From positions 434,001 to 498,000 of the forward strand of contig NZ_FUYZ01000001.1 in NCBI RefSeq assembly GCF_900167905.1: a DNA stretch of 64,000 bases, read 5' to 3'. The DNA comes from Soonwooa buanensis (lineage in GTDB: Bacteria > Bacteroidota > Bacteroidia > Flavobacteriales > Weeksellaceae). The position numbers and the translations under genes are program-made. The first letter of the stretch is position 1; every line of letters starts with the position of its first letter. Below the pieces are notes generated by a model. The model did not search any database and had not been told where the DNA came from. It saw nothing but the letters and a program-made list of their open reading frames with translations. Shown piece after piece: positions 45,057 to 55,221 of this stretch.

Positions 45057-46525
45057 AAAAGAAAATAGCTGTTATCGGTTCGGGGTTTTCGGGTTTGTCA
45101 GCTGCGGCATATCTGGCAAAAGCGGGAAATGATGTACACGTTTTTGAAAAGCACGACCACCCAGGTGGCAGGGCAAGGCAATTTACTACCGAACAAGGCT
45201 ACGTTTTTGACATGGGGCCTAGCTGGTATTGGATGCCGGATATTATAGAGGGCTTCTTTGCCGATTTCGGCTACAAAACGGCTGATTTCTTTGAGATGAT
45301 TTCATTAAATCCACAGTTTGAGATGATTTTTTCTAATGAGAAAATTGATGTGCCTGAAAGTTTGGGGGAATTGAAAATCGTGTTCGAACAAATCGAAAAA
45401 GGTGCAGCTTCGCAATTAGAAAAATTTATGCAATCTGCAAAATTCAAGTACGAAGTAGGTATGCAGGATTTTGTCAATAAACCTTGCCATAACTGGGCAG
45501 AATTTATTTCTCTCAAAATAGCAAAAAGTGCCTTGAAGCTGGATTTGTTCACTAATTTCAGAACTTATGTCGCCAGATATTTTAAAAGTGATAAACTGAG
45601 AACCTTAATGGAATTTCCCGTAATTTTCTTGGGTGCTTCTACCAAAAACATTCCGGCATTGTATAGCCTTATGAACTACGGAGGTTATGCTTTGGGAACA
45701 CATTATCCTTTGGGCGGCTTTTATCAATTGGTACTGGCGATGAAAAAAATAGCCGAGAAACAGGGTGCAAGTTTTCATTTTAATAAAACCGTTGAACGCA
45801 TCAATACACAGACCGACAAGGTGAAATCTTTGACTATCGATAGCAAAAACTATGAATTTGATGTCGTGGTTGCTTCTTCGGATTATCATCATACCGAAAC
45901 ACTTTTGGATAGGGAATATAGAAATTATGATGAGACTTATTGGGAAAAAAAGACATTTGCACCATCGAGCCTGATTTTCTATTTGGGTGTCAATGAAACC
46001 ATTCCCAACCTGAAACACCACACGCTTTTCTTTGAGAATGATCTGGACGAGCATATTGACTGTATTTATAAAGAAAAAAAATGGCCTGAAAAACCTTTGT
46101 TCTACGCTTGCTGTCCGTCAAAAACTGATAAGAATGTTGCTCCCTTAGGAAAAGAAAATTTGTTTTTGCTAATGCCTTTGGCTATCGGGATAAACGATGA
46201 AGAGGTTGTTAGGGAAAAATACTTAACAGAAATGCTTTCAAGAATCGAAAAGCACACAGGCATGAGGGATTTGCAATCTACAATAGAATACAAAAAAAGT
46301 TATTGCGTCAGCGATTTTATGTCAGATTATAATGCCTACGGAGGCAATGCCTACGGACTGGCAAATACGCTTGGTCAGACTGCGGTTTTAAAACCTAAAA
46401 TCAGCAATAAAAAACTGAAAAACTTATTCTACACGGGTCAGCTGACGGTTCCGGGACCCGGTGTTCCGCCGTCAATCATATCGGGAAAAATTATAGCCAA
46501 CGAAATAAACAAAATCAAAAACTGA
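45053..46525 (+). CDS. crtI: phytoene desaturase
   Basis: A 490-residue FAD enzyme that turns phytoene into lycopene by successive desaturations. The N-terminal dinucleotide fold is [17 protein letters not shown] with HPGGRAR close behind. The C-terminal CrtI signature is [19 protein letters not shown]. It overlaps the marR stop by four bases and is followed after five bases by crtB. Length and motifs are complete. Confidence 0.96.
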   Translation: MKKKIAVIGSGFSGLSAAAYLAKAGNDVHVFEKHDHPGGRARQFTTEQGYVFDMGPSWYWMPDIIEGFFADFGYKTADFFEMISLNPQFEMIFSNEKIDVPESLGELKIVFEQIEKGAASQLEKFMQSAKFKYEVGMQDFVNKPCHNWAEFISLKIAKSALKLDLFTNFRTYVARYFKSDKLRTLMEFPVIFLGASTKNIPALYSLMNYGGYALGTHYPLGGFYQLVLAMKKIAEKQGASFHFNKTVERINTQTDKVKSLTIDSKNYEFDVVVASSDYHHTETLLDREYRNYDETYWEKKTFAPSSLIFYLGVNETIPNLKHHTLFFENDLDEHIDCIYKEKKWPEKPLFYACCPSKTDKNVAPLGKENLFLLMPLAIGINDEEVVREKYLTEMLSRIEKHTGMRDLQSTIEYKKSYCVSDFMSDYNAYGGNAYGLANTLGQTAVLKPKISNKKLKNLFYTGQLTVPGPGVPPSIISGKIIANEINKIKN

Positions 46526-46530
46526 GTAAT

Positions 46531-47367
46531 ATGAAACATCTATTTGACGAACTCTCTTACTCGGTAAGTAAGATAACCACCCAAAAATACAGCACTAGTT
46601 TTTCTTTGGGTATTTTAGCGCTAAAGCCCGCTATTCGTAAGGCTATTTATGCAATTTACGGCTATGTAAGATTGGCAGATGAAATCGTGGACAGCTTTCA
46701 CGATTACGACAAAAGCAAATTGCTTAACCGTTTGAAAATGGAAACAGAAAACGCTTTATCAGAAAAAATTTCTCTGAATCCGATTTTACAATCCTTTCAG
46801 GAAACAGTGCACAAATACGCTATGGACAAAAATCTGATTGACCAATTTTTGCACAGTATGGAAATGGATTTGCAACAAGTAGATTATAATTATGAATTGT
46901 ACAAAGAATATATTTTCGGGTCGGCAGAAGTGGTTGGCTTGATGTGTTTGCAGGTTTTTACCAATGGAAATAACGAAAAATACGAAGAGCTAAAACCCTA
47001 TGCAATGAAGCTGGGTTCGGCGTTTCAGAAAATTAATTTCTTGAGGGATTTGAAAGACGATTATCAGATTTTGGGACGCACTTATTTTCCGAATATCGAT
47101 ATGAATGTATTTGACAATGCTGTGAAATCCGAAATAGAAACAGAGATTGAAGAAGAATTCAAAGAAGCTCTAATCGGCATTAAGAAGCTCCCAAGCTCTT
47201 CAATTTTTGGGGTGTATCTGGCTTATAAATATTATTGGTCATTGTTTAAAAAGATAAAAAGAAAATCGTCGAAAGAGATACTGAATAACAGGGTGCGTAT
47301 TCACAATTCTGAAAAAGCTTATGTAGCGCTTACAAGTTATTTGAGATATAAAGCGGCTTTTCTATGA
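46531..47367 (+). CDS. crtB: phytoene synthase
   Basis: A 278-residue prenyl transferase that joins two geranylgeranyl diphosphates into phytoene. The two magnesium-binding aspartate motifs are RLADEIVDSF (first DxxxD) and NFLRDLKDDYQILGRTYFP (second). It overlaps the next gene by four bases. All features fit a functional CrtB. Confidence 0.96.
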   Translation: MKHLFDELSYSVSKITTQKYSTSFSLGILALKPAIRKAIYAIYGYVRLADEIVDSFHDYDKSKLLNRLKMETENALSEKISLNPILQSFQETVHKYAMDKNLIDQFLHSMEMDLQQVDYNYELYKEYIFGSAEVVGLMCLQVFTNGNNEKYEELKPYAMKLGSAFQKINFLRDLKDDYQILGRTYFPNIDMNVFDNAVKSEIETEIEEEFKEALIGIKKLPSSSIFGVYLAYKYYWSLFKKIKRKSSKEILNNRVRIHNSEKAYVALTSYLRYKAAFL

Positions 47368-47828
47368 CAAAAATATTCATTTTGCTGATGTCTGTACTTT
47401 ATCTTTTTGTAATCTCTGAAATGCGTGCAGACATATTAGACGATGTACGAAAAAATTACGATAAAATGGCTTCAAACGAGGAACTGTGCAAAAGTGCGAT
47501 AGCGAATTTGAAAGGAACAAAAAACAATTCGAGTACACATTTGGGGTATCTGGGAGGCTTGCAGACCATTTGGGCAAACCACGTTTTTAGTATTATGAGC
47601 AAGCTCAATACATTTAAAGAAGGAAAGAAAAACATAGAAGAAGCCATTAAAAAGGAGCCGGATAATGTTGAGTTGAGGTTTATCCGACTTTCTGTTCAGA
47701 AAAATGCACCGTCTTTTTTGGGGTATAAATCAAACATAACAGAGGACATACAATTTATTAAGAACAATCGAAGTCAAATAAAATCGCCTGTACTGAATAG
47801 GCACATAGAATCCTTGCTAAAAGAATAG
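47364..47828 (+). CDS. conserved hypothetical protein of the carotenoid operon
   Basis: A 154-residue protein with an N-terminal hydrophobic stretch (FILLMSVLYLFVISEM, residues 5-20) that looks like a signal peptide or anchor. The rest is helical, with a TPR-like stretch NIEEAIKKEPDNVELRFIRL. I recall similar genes beside crtB in flavobacterial carotenoid clusters but know no function. It is tightly packed between crtB (overlap of four) and the SRPBCC gene (gap of three), so it is surely cotranscribed. Confidence 0.75.
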   Translation: MTKIFILLMSVLYLFVISEMRADILDDVRKNYDKMASNEELCKSAIANLKGTKNNSSTHLGYLGGLQTIWANHVFSIMSKLNTFKEGKKNIEEAIKKEPDNVELRFIRLSVQKNAPSFLGYKSNITEDIQFIKNNRSQIKSPVLNRHIESLLKE

Positions 47829-47831
47829 AAA

Positions 47832-48302
47832 ATGAAACATCGATTATACAGAGAACAACAATTGCATTGCAATATAGAAACGGCTTGGGCATTTTTCTCT
47901 TCCCCAATGAATTTGTCGAAAATAACACCAAAGGATATGGGATTTACGGTATTGTCCGATTTTCAAAACGAACCGATTTTCAAGGGAATGATTATCGATT
48001 ATACCGTTTCACCGATATTACGTATTCCGCTACAATGGCAGACAAAAATAACGCAGGTAGATACACGCAAAAGTTTCACTGATTTTCAACAAAAAGGACC
48101 TTACAAATATTGGAATCATTTTCACGAATTTATTCCCAACGCAGACGGTGTGCTGATGAAAGATACGGTAGAATATGAGTTGCCTTTCGGTGTTTTGGGA
48201 ACTATAGCACATCGGGCATTTATAAAAAAGAAATTGGAGTCAATTTTTGATTTTCGCTACCAAGTTTTAGAACAACAATTTAAAAAAACAATTTCGATAT
48301 GA
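47832..48302 (+). CDS. SRPBCC-family (START-like) ligand-binding protein
   Basis: 156 residues of the type often named cell-division inhibitor or ligand-binding SRPBCC. Motifs: AWAFFSSPMNLSKITPKDMG and KDTVEYELPFGVLG. The fold has a hydrophobic cavity, so carotenoid or quinone binding is possible but unproven. It is frequently found with TIGR01777-type epimerases, and one lies at the end of this same operon. Confidence 0.85.
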   Translation: MKHRLYREQQLHCNIETAWAFFSSPMNLSKITPKDMGFTVLSDFQNEPIFKGMIIDYTVSPILRIPLQWQTKITQVDTRKSFTDFQQKGPYKYWNHFHEFIPNADGVLMKDTVEYELPFGVLGTIAHRAFIKKKLESIFDFRYQVLEQQFKKTISI

Positions 48303-48757
48303 ACGTATTAATCACATTGCTGACATTTATATTGATGGAAGGAGCAACCTGGATTATCCATAAATACGTGATGCACGGCTTTTTGTGGGTTTTGCACAGG
48401 GACCACCACGACCATAGCAATGAGGGCATTTTGGAAAAGAACGACTATTTCTTTGTGATATTTTCCTTGCCAACGATAGCTCTGATGTATTTCGGTTCGT
48501 TAAAGGATCTTAATTATTTATTCTTTATCGGCTTGGGAATAATGCTTTACGGAATGGCTTATTTTTTCGTACACGATATTTTTATTCATCAACGCAACAA
48601 AATTTTCAGTCGTACTCAAAACCCCTATTTCTTGGCACTTCGCAGAGCTCACAAACAGCATCACAAGCACACGGGAAAAGAAGATGGCGAATGTTTCGGA
48701 TTTCTGTACGTGCCTTTCAAATATTTCAGAATGTATTTTAATTCCGCTAAAAAATGA
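48299..48757 (+). CDS. crtZ: beta-carotene hydroxylase
   Basis: A 152-residue membrane di-iron hydroxylase of the fatty-acid hydroxylase superfamily, converting beta-carotene to zeaxanthin. The histidine boxes are HKYVMH, HRDHHDH and HKQHHKH. Membrane helices lie between the boxes. It overlaps both neighbours by four bases. All iron-ligand histidines are present. Confidence 0.94.
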   Translation: MNVLITLLTFILMEGATWIIHKYVMHGFLWVLHRDHHDHSNEGILEKNDYFFVIFSLPTIALMYFGSLKDLNYLFFIGLGIMLYGMAYFFVHDIFIHQRNKIFSRTQNPYFLALRRAHKQHHKHTGKEDGECFGFLYVPFKYFRMYFNSAKK

Positions 48758-49464
48758 TGGCTTATACTTACGCATTAATCCTGTTTTTCACGGTCATCAT
48801 TTGTTTCATCGCATCTTTTGACCGAAGAATACTCTTTAATCGACATTTCGGAGCATTTCTGAAATCGGCTGTTTTGGTGGCCATTCCTTTCAGCGCATGG
48901 GATGTTTGGTTTACGGCAAGAGGCGTTTGGTGGTTCAATACTGATTATACGCTCGGAATAGTCTTGGCAGGATTACCTTTGGAAGAATGGCTATTTTTTA
49001 TGTTCATTCCGTTTTCCTGTGTGTTTACCTATTTCTGTTTTGACAAATTTTTCAAGTTGGATTGGCTTTCGGGATTTAATAATTTGATTGTTTTTGTGAT
49101 TGTAATCGTATGTTCGGTGATGGCTCTGCTGCATTACGACAAAATTTATACACTGGTAACAGCTATCGCTACAATAGCGACCTTAATCTATCTGCATTTT
49201 ATAGTTCGTGCAGATTGGATTGGCAAAGCATCACTTATTTTTACGGTTTTGATGTTGGGTTTCTTTCCTGTAAATGGTGTATTGACAGGAACAGGATTGG
49301 AAACGCCTATCGTGAATTACAACCAGAATGATTTTCTAGGGTTACGCATGCTCACGATACCTGTAGAAGATGCTGTATATGGTTATACGCAATTTCTTTT
49401 GGTACTATATTTTTTCAAGAAATTTTCTGGTAAATCACTAAAACAGCAAGGTAATGAAGAATAA
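48754..49464 (+). CDS. crtY: lycopene cyclase (CrtYcd/CarR type)
   Basis: A 236-residue membrane protein with about seven helices; it closes the ends of lycopene to beta-carotene. Two copies of the cyclase domain are fused. The family signature PLEEWLFF follows the first domain, and a second block AVYGYTQFLLV with VEDAVYG closes the other. This is the heterodimeric-type cyclase in fused form rather than the FAD-type CrtY. It overlaps the next gene by 11 bases. Confidence 0.92.
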   Translation: MMAYTYALILFFTVIICFIASFDRRILFNRHFGAFLKSAVLVAIPFSAWDVWFTARGVWWFNTDYTLGIVLAGLPLEEWLFFMFIPFSCVFTYFCFDKFFKLDWLSGFNNLIVFVIVIVCSVMALLHYDKIYTLVTAIATIATLIYLHFIVRADWIGKASLIFTVLMLGFFPVNGVLTGTGLETPIVNYNQNDFLGLRMLTIPVEDAVYGYTQFLLVLYFFKKFSGKSLKQQGNEE

Positions 49465-50224
49465 ATTTCAACTTTTAAATGGGCTTGCTTTAGTCGCAAC
49501 CATCGCCATAAACTATCTCTCCAGTAGTGGTATGCTTAATGGCGAGACAATGGCAAGTATTTCGGCAAAACATCCAACGCTGTTTACTTCGGCAGGATAT
49601 GCGTTTTCTATATGGGGAATTATTTACATCGGACTGTTGGGTTTTGTGATTTACTATGGTCCGCTAACAAAAAGCACCGAAACGAAAGAAAAAACGGTTT
49701 CAACTATTGGTTGGTGGTTTGTCATATCCTGCATAGCCAACAGTTTGTGGGTGGTGGCGTGGATGTACGGCTATACGTTTCTTTCTATTCTTTTAATGGT
49801 CGTTATTTTTGTTTCATTATTGAAAATAATACAGCAAATTAAGCCTGAACTACAATCTCCCAACTTGAAAACAAGGCTTTTTCTCCAGTTACCTTTTCAT
49901 ATTTATGCGGGTTGGATTTCGGTTGCGTTGATTGCGAATGTTGCCTTTTTGTTAAAAAAAGTAGAGTGGAATGGTTTTGGGATTTCAGAAACCATTTGGG
50001 CAATTGTGATGATTATAATCGCCGCATTGGTTCATTTATTTATGCTTTGGAGACAAAAAATGCCGCTGTTTTCCTTGATTGCCGTTTGGGCATTGATTGC
50101 CATTGCGGTAGCCAATCAAAAGAGCAATCAAACTGTTTTTATTACAGCTGTAAGTGTTGCGATATTCATTTTTGTAAATATTGCTGTTCAGTTTCTAAAG
50201 AAAAAATATCTGAATGAAAAGTAA
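49454..50224 (+). CDS. TspO/MBR-like tryptophan-rich membrane protein
   Basis: A 256-residue protein with about seven hydrophobic helices and many tryptophans (FSIWGIIYIGLLGF, GWWFVISCIANSLWVVAWMY). It resembles a longer TspO-like protein, possibly a tetrapyrrole or carotenoid-linked sensor or carrier. Its place between lycopene cyclase and photolyase suggests a light or oxygen response, but that is inference. Confidence 0.8.
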   Translation: MKNKFQLLNGLALVATIAINYLSSSGMLNGETMASISAKHPTLFTSAGYAFSIWGIIYIGLLGFVIYYGPLTKSTETKEKTVSTIGWWFVISCIANSLWVVAWMYGYTFLSILLMVVIFVSLLKIIQQIKPELQSPNLKTRLFLQLPFHIYAGWISVALIANVAFLLKKVEWNGFGISETIWAIVMIIIAALVHLFMLWRQKMPLFSLIAVWALIAIAVANQKSNQTVFITAVSVAIFIFVNIAVQFLKKKYLNEK

Positions 50225-51518
50225 GATATCCGTTTTTTGGTTTCGTAGGGATTTGCGTATGGAAGACAATACAGGCTTATGTCAGGCCTTGGCTTCGGAA
50301 TATCCTGTTTTGCCGGTTTTTATTTTCGACACGAATATTTTGAAACATTTTGAAGATAAAAAAGACCAAAGAGTGGATTATATTCATCAGGCACTTTCTG
50401 ATATAAACATGCAGCTGAAATCGTCAAATGCGAGGTTGAATACGTTCTATGGAAATCCGTTGGATATTTTCAAAATGCTTTCTGAAAAATTTGAGGTTCA
50501 AGCCGTTTTTTGCAATCGGGATTACGAACCACAAGCCATTCAAAGGGACACGGATATTTACCAATTTTTCAAAGAGCAAAACATTCCTTTCAGGGCCTTC
50601 AAAGACCAAGTCATTTTTGATAAAAACGAGGTGCTGAAAAATGATGGAACGCCTTACACGGTTTATACGCCCTATTCTAAAAAATGGAAAGAACGATTAA
50701 CAGAAGAACACTACAAGCCGCACGAAACGGATTTTACAAATTTTCTAAAGCAAGATTTTAAGAAGATTCATTCTTTAAAAGAAACTGGTTTTGAAAAAAC
50801 GGATATGAATTTGAAAACACCCAAATTGGAGGCCTCAACAATTGATGTATATGATAAATACAGAGATTATCCGGCATTGCAACGAACTACTCAACTCGGT
50901 ACTGCTTTGCGTTTTGGCACAATCAGCATTCGTAAATGTGTAGCTTTTGCTTTGGAACACAATCAAACTTGGCTGAACGAACTGATTTGGCGGGAGTTTT
51001 TTATGCAGATATTGTATCACTTTCCCAAAGTGACCAATCAATCGTTCAAAGCTAAATATGACGCTATCAAATGGAGAAATGATGAGTGGGAATTTGAACA
51101 ATGGTGCGAGGGAAAAACCGGCTATCCGATAGTCGATGCGGGAATGCGGCAGTTGAACGAAACTGGTTATATGCACAATCGGGTACGGATGATTACAGCG
51201 AGTTTCTTGTGCAAGCATTTGTTGATTGACTGGCGTTGGGGGGAGGTTTATTTTGCAAAAAAACTCAACGATTATGACTTGTCCGCCAACAACGGCAACT
51301 GGCAATGGGCAGCAGGTTCGGGTTGTGATGCTACACCTTATTTTAGGGTTTTCAATCCGAGTACACAAACCGAAAAATTTGATAAAGATTTAGTATACAT
51401 CAAAAAATGGGTTCCTGAATTTGGAACAGAAGAATATCCCAAACCTATTGTCGAACATGGATTAGCGCGGCAAAGAGCCTTGAAAGTGTATGCAGATGCG
51501 GTTAAAGAAAATGCTTAA
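50214..51518 (+). CDS. phrB: deoxyribodipyrimidine photolyase
   Basis: A 434-residue photolyase that repairs UV pyrimidine dimers with light energy. The N-terminal Rossmann part begins SVFWFRRDLRMEDNTGL. The FAD-binding part includes GTISIRKC, LIWREFFMQILYHFP, WCEGKTGYPIVDAGMRQL and DLSANNGNWQWAAGSGCDA. It is class I (CPD type) by these motifs. It lies two bases before idi and overlaps the previous gene by 11. Confidence 0.95.
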   Translation: MKSKISVFWFRRDLRMEDNTGLCQALASEYPVLPVFIFDTNILKHFEDKKDQRVDYIHQALSDINMQLKSSNARLNTFYGNPLDIFKMLSEKFEVQAVFCNRDYEPQAIQRDTDIYQFFKEQNIPFRAFKDQVIFDKNEVLKNDGTPYTVYTPYSKKWKERLTEEHYKPHETDFTNFLKQDFKKIHSLKETGFEKTDMNLKTPKLEASTIDVYDKYRDYPALQRTTQLGTALRFGTISIRKCVAFALEHNQTWLNELIWREFFMQILYHFPKVTNQSFKAKYDAIKWRNDEWEFEQWCEGKTGYPIVDAGMRQLNETGYMHNRVRMITASFLCKHLLIDWRWGEVYFAKKLNDYDLSANNGNWQWAAGSGCDATPYFRVFNPSTQTEKFDKDLVYIKKWVPEFGTEEYPKPIVEHGLARQRALKVYADAVKENA

Positions 51519-51520
51519 AT

Positions 51521-52039
51521 ATGGAAAGAAATAAAGTTATCCTCGTAGATGTAGATGATAATGCCATCGGAGAGATGGAAAAGTTGCTTGCCCATCAGCA
51601 AGGCGAGTTGCACAGGGCTTTTTCGGTGTTTATTTTTAATGCTAAAGGCGAATTGCTGTTACAGCAACGGGCGAAACATAAATATCACGGTGGTGGTTTG
51701 TGGACGAACACCTGTTGCTCTCATCCACAATGGGGAGAAGATGTAGACTCAAGTGCTTTAGAACGATTAAACTATGAAATGGGGTTGAAATCCAATTTAG
51801 AGCTGGTGTATTCGTTTATCTACTACACTACTGTCGAAAATAACCTAACCGAACACGAGTTAGACCATGTTTTTGTTGGTTATTCTGACCAGAATCCGTT
51901 GCCCAACGACGATGAAGTGCAGGATTATAAGTGGATGAATCCTACTGAAATATTATCAGATATAAATGAGAATCCCTCACTTTATACAGTATGGTTTAAA
52001 CAGGCTCTCCCGGAATTGCTTTCAAAAATAGAACGATGA
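51521..52039 (+). CDS. idi: isopentenyl-diphosphate delta-isomerase, type I
   Basis: A 172-residue Nudix-like enzyme that balances IPP and DMAPP, the building blocks for carotenoids. The active cysteine and metal site are in GGGLWTNTCCSHPQWGE and the glutamates in NNLTEHELDHVF. It overlaps the following gene by four bases. Its presence suggests the operon boosts precursor supply as well as pigment formation. Confidence 0.95.
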   Translation: MERNKVILVDVDDNAIGEMEKLLAHQQGELHRAFSVFIFNAKGELLLQQRAKHKYHGGGLWTNTCCSHPQWGEDVDSSALERLNYEMGLKSNLELVYSFIYYTTVENNLTEHELDHVFVGYSDQNPLPNDDEVQDYKWMNPTEILSDINENPSLYTVWFKQALPELLSKIER

Positions 52040-52944
52040 AAAAAATACTGATTGCTGGAGGGACAGGTTTTGTGGGGAAGGCATTGATAAAACATCTCGT
52101 AAACTGTGGTTATATAGTTCATGTTTTAACCCGAGGAAACAATATTTCGGAGACTGAAAATATACATTATTTTCGATGGAACATAGAGAAGGCTGTTATT
52201 GATGGCAAGGCTTTTGACGGTGTTACAATAATCATCAATCTGACAGGGGTTAACATCGGTGAAAAGCGATGGACAAAAAAAAGGAAAGTTGAAATCATCG
52301 AAAGCCGCATAAAGGCAATCAACCTACTGTACCAGTATGTCAATAGACTAAATATTGGTTTAGACACTTTCATTTCTTCATCTGCTGTGGGGTACTATGG
52401 AGCAGTTACTTCCACTAAAATATTCACAGAAATTTCTGATAGCGGCGACGACTTTTTAGCTTCTGTTTGTGAGCAATGGGAAAAAGCTGCACTACAATTT
52501 GAAAATAGTGATATTGCCACCACTATTTTAAGGAAAGGTGTCGTGTTGGGAAAAGAGGGTGGTATGTACCAAAAATTAGCTCCGTTGGCTAAATGGGGTA
52601 TTAATATTGCTTTGGGAAACGGAAGGCAATTTTTACCATGGATAGATATACGTGACTTGGTTCGTTTGTACGAATTTATTTTACAAACCGATGAAATAAG
52701 AGGTGTCTTCAATGTGGTTTCTTCCGAGCATATCACGATGAATGATTTTTCTAAAATTTTACTTCAATCCTTCAGGAAGACAAGTATTTTACCTAATGCA
52801 CCGGCATTCTTGATACAACTATTGCTCGGCGAAATGTCTGTAATGTTGTTGGAGGGTTCAAAAGTGAGTAATGAAAAGCTAAAAAAAGCAGGCTTTCAGT
52901 TTGAATACAACACCATTGAAAAATCATTATTCGGTTTAAAGTAA
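52036..52944 (+). CDS. TIGR01777-family NAD(P)-dependent epimerase
   Basis: A 302-residue SDR-type protein with the N-terminal motif ILIAGGTGFVGKALI. The family includes YfcH and the plant SulA homologues; the substrate is not known. It carries the typical ISSSAVGYYG and LGNGRQFLPWIDIRDL blocks. It ends the carotenoid operon; the mobilisation remnants follow on the opposite strand. The pairing with an SRPBCC gene is seen in other genomes. Confidence 0.88.
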   Translation: MKKILIAGGTGFVGKALIKHLVNCGYIVHVLTRGNNISETENIHYFRWNIEKAVIDGKAFDGVTIIINLTGVNIGEKRWTKKRKVEIIESRIKAINLLYQYVNRLNIGLDTFISSSAVGYYGAVTSTKIFTEISDSGDDFLASVCEQWEKAALQFENSDIATTILRKGVVLGKEGGMYQKLAPLAKWGINIALGNGRQFLPWIDIRDLVRLYEFILQTDEIRGVFNVVSSEHITMNDFSKILLQSFRKTSILPNAPAFLIQLLLGEMSVMLLEGSKVSNEKLKKAGFQFEYNTIEKSLFGLK

Positions 52945-52990
52945 GTGCGGTTTACGGAATTAGCATTATTTGAGATAAACATTTACGTAT

Positions 52991-54255
52991 TCACAATTTC
53001 CTGCCTTTCTTCTTTTTCTTCTTCATTCGATTGGCGAGCTGTTCTTCCTCGTAGTCCTCGCCCTGTGCTTGTGGCAACAGGCTGAACAACCCCAAATCAG
53101 AACTGTGCGAATGCTCCTGTGTGATGAACTCAAAAAGGTCTTTTTTCGGTTGGTTGTCTATCGGGTCCGTATTGGAAACAGGGCTGTCCTGTGCTTTCAA
53201 TTCGGGTTTGTTTCCGTTGTTCCACCAATCGTTAAACAGATTTGCAGACAAGTTTCTGTCCAACTGCGAGCCATTCCAAACAGTACGGCTACCATTGTCA
53301 ATAAACGTAATGCCGTAAATCCGTCCGCTGTTGTTCCTGCGGACAACCGTCTGAATATTCTGTTCGGCAAGTTGCTTTTTAAATTCCTTTTCGCTGTCTG
53401 TGGTATGAATGGCAAGCTCCACCGCATTTTTGAGGACAGACCTCGCAGGGTTGGTTTTCATTTTCTCTTTCGACTGTTCAAAGTGCCGTTGTAATCCGTT
53501 TACTCCTGCGTGCTTGCCAAACAAAGACGCTTTAAACGGATTGCTTACTTTTTCTCCCTTATCTTTCAAAGCGAAATATACCAATCCGTGTATCGGCTCT
53601 CCGTTGCGTTCGCCTTTTATTTCCTCTGCCGTAATATTCAAAAACGAAAGCAAAGCGTTGTATGTTCCAATGCTTGTGTATTGGTAATACTTCGGCAGAT
53701 GCCAACTACCGAAGCCATTTGACTTTTAATATCGCCTTTCTGCTGTTCTACCTTTTTGAAAATCTTATCGGTTTGTTTCTGTTCCTGCTCGGTAGCTTTG
53801 TGCAGGTTGTATTTGGTTTCCAAATCCCGACAGACAGCCATTGAGCGTGGGTGGTCGTAATCATCGGGAATTTTCTTGCCATCAATGCCCACGCAGGTCG
53901 AAACAATGTGTATATGTGTGCGGTCAATGTCCGTATGTTTGAATACGATATACGGCTGATTGCCGTAACCCATACGCTCCATATACTCCTGTGCCATTTC
54001 GGTAAACTGTTCATCGCTTACCTCGTCTTATGGATCGGGGTTCAATGAAATGTGCCGTACCGTCTTTTCCGTTTTGATATTGGCAGACAGATACGGCTCA
54101 AAACATTTATTAAAATACGCAACGGAATACCTGCCGTCCACCGTGTCGGGTATCTTGTTGAGCAACAGAACCGCTCCGTTTTCCTTTTCCACTTTCTGCT
54201 GATTGTACAAAATCGCTCCGTACATATTGCTTCCCTTTCCGATTTTTGCAATCAT
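52991..54255 (-). pseudogene. mobB: relaxase (MobB/BmgA type), two inactivating changes
   Basis: The start overlaps mobA (ATGA at 54252-54255). The first part ends at HISLNPDP, where a TAA (54028-54030) stands in place of a lysine codon. The same frame then runs DEVSDEQFTEMAQEYMERMG, QPYIVFKHTDIDRTHIHIVS (relaxase HxH motif) up to MASVVG. There a one-base shift near 53710 moves the frame to PKYYQYTSIGTYNALLSFLN and on to the stop at 52991. The C-terminus is basic (KKKKKKGRKL). It once nicked the transfer origin, and is now non-functional. Confidence 0.87.
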
Positions 54256-54707
54256 TTTTCTTGCTCTTTATTCAGATATTTCTTTTCAAACTCCTGTGTC
54301 AAACGAATGATTTCCCTTGTTACCTTTACCAATTCAATAGTCTGTTTTTACAATTTGTAGAGGTATACCAATGCCTTTTTCTCCGAAAAATTGGAATTCA
54401 ACAGCTTTACAATCTGGTTGTAATTGGTGGCTATTCCTCTGAACTGTCCGAAAAAATTGGTCAATCCTGCGTGGTATTCTACGGCATTCATATCAATTTT
54501 TACGGTCTTTACCGTCTTCTGAAAGATACAAGCCGTAATGAAATGTGCCATTACGTTCATTCCCGATTGGTCGAAAAGGGCAAGGAATTTGGCATTATCT
54601 TCATCGCTTAGGTTAAAGGAATACCGATGTACGGCAGGGTCAATCTTCGGTTTTCGACCTGTCTTTTTAATCTTTTTTCTGTTCATTTCTTCCATAATCA
54701 AATCCAT
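54252..54707 (-). pseudogene. mobA: mobilisation accessory protein MobA, premature stop
   Basis: The likely start is the ATG at 54707 (MDLIMEEMNRKKIKKTGRKP). A ribbon-helix-helix type part follows, with YSFNLSDEDNAKFLALFDQS. The frame meets a TAA at 54348-54350 after VYLYKL, then continues without shift through KQTIELVKVTREIIRLTQEF to a natural TGA at 54252. The stop replaces what is normally a glutamate codon. About 30 C-terminal residues are cut off in the stopped product. Confidence 0.8.
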
Positions 54708-54764
54708 TTTTAATGTTATCGAAACTGCGACTTCGGAGCGGTTTTCAGCCCCCTGCAAGGACAA

Positions 54765-55221
54765 GTGCTTTTGAGGTGCGGAAATTTATTTCGAGGACCT
54801 CAAGAGATAACTTGCTCTGAACAAGGGTTCAGAAAATCCGTTTTGCAAAAGGATTAGAGTTAGCCGAAAGAAAACAGTCCGAAACTGTTTTTATCGTATC
54901 CGTAAATACTTTGATTTTAAAGGATTAAACCCACTCTGTTATTCCTTTACAAAGTAAAGGAACTATCAGCATTTGGCACTCGGACAAACACTGCCACTGA
55001 ACGCCAAACACTGCCATACTTCAATCATCGGATACTTTAATCGCTTTATTTGCCTTATCGTTTTAATGCAGGTAGGAAAACAGGCAACAAAATCCGTGTT
55101 GCGTAAAAGCATAAAGTTTTAAAAGTATAAAATTGTAAAAGCGTGAAAGGATTTTGCTTCTTGCCAAAACATATACCTGTGTGCAAAACGGATAAAGTGT
55201 GTGACAATAAATTTTTGAATA
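54765..55221. other. probable transfer origin region between mobA and traA
   Basis: No gene is seen. The stretch contains an inverted repeat AAACAGT-CCGAA-ACTGTTT (54872-54890), a second one CCTTTAC-AAA-GTAAAGG (54944-54960), and two direct repeats CAAACACTGCCA spaced 20 bases apart (54985-54996, 55005-55016). In CTnDOT-like elements the origin of transfer lies close to mobA, so this dense set of repeats is the natural candidate. Confidence 0.45.
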
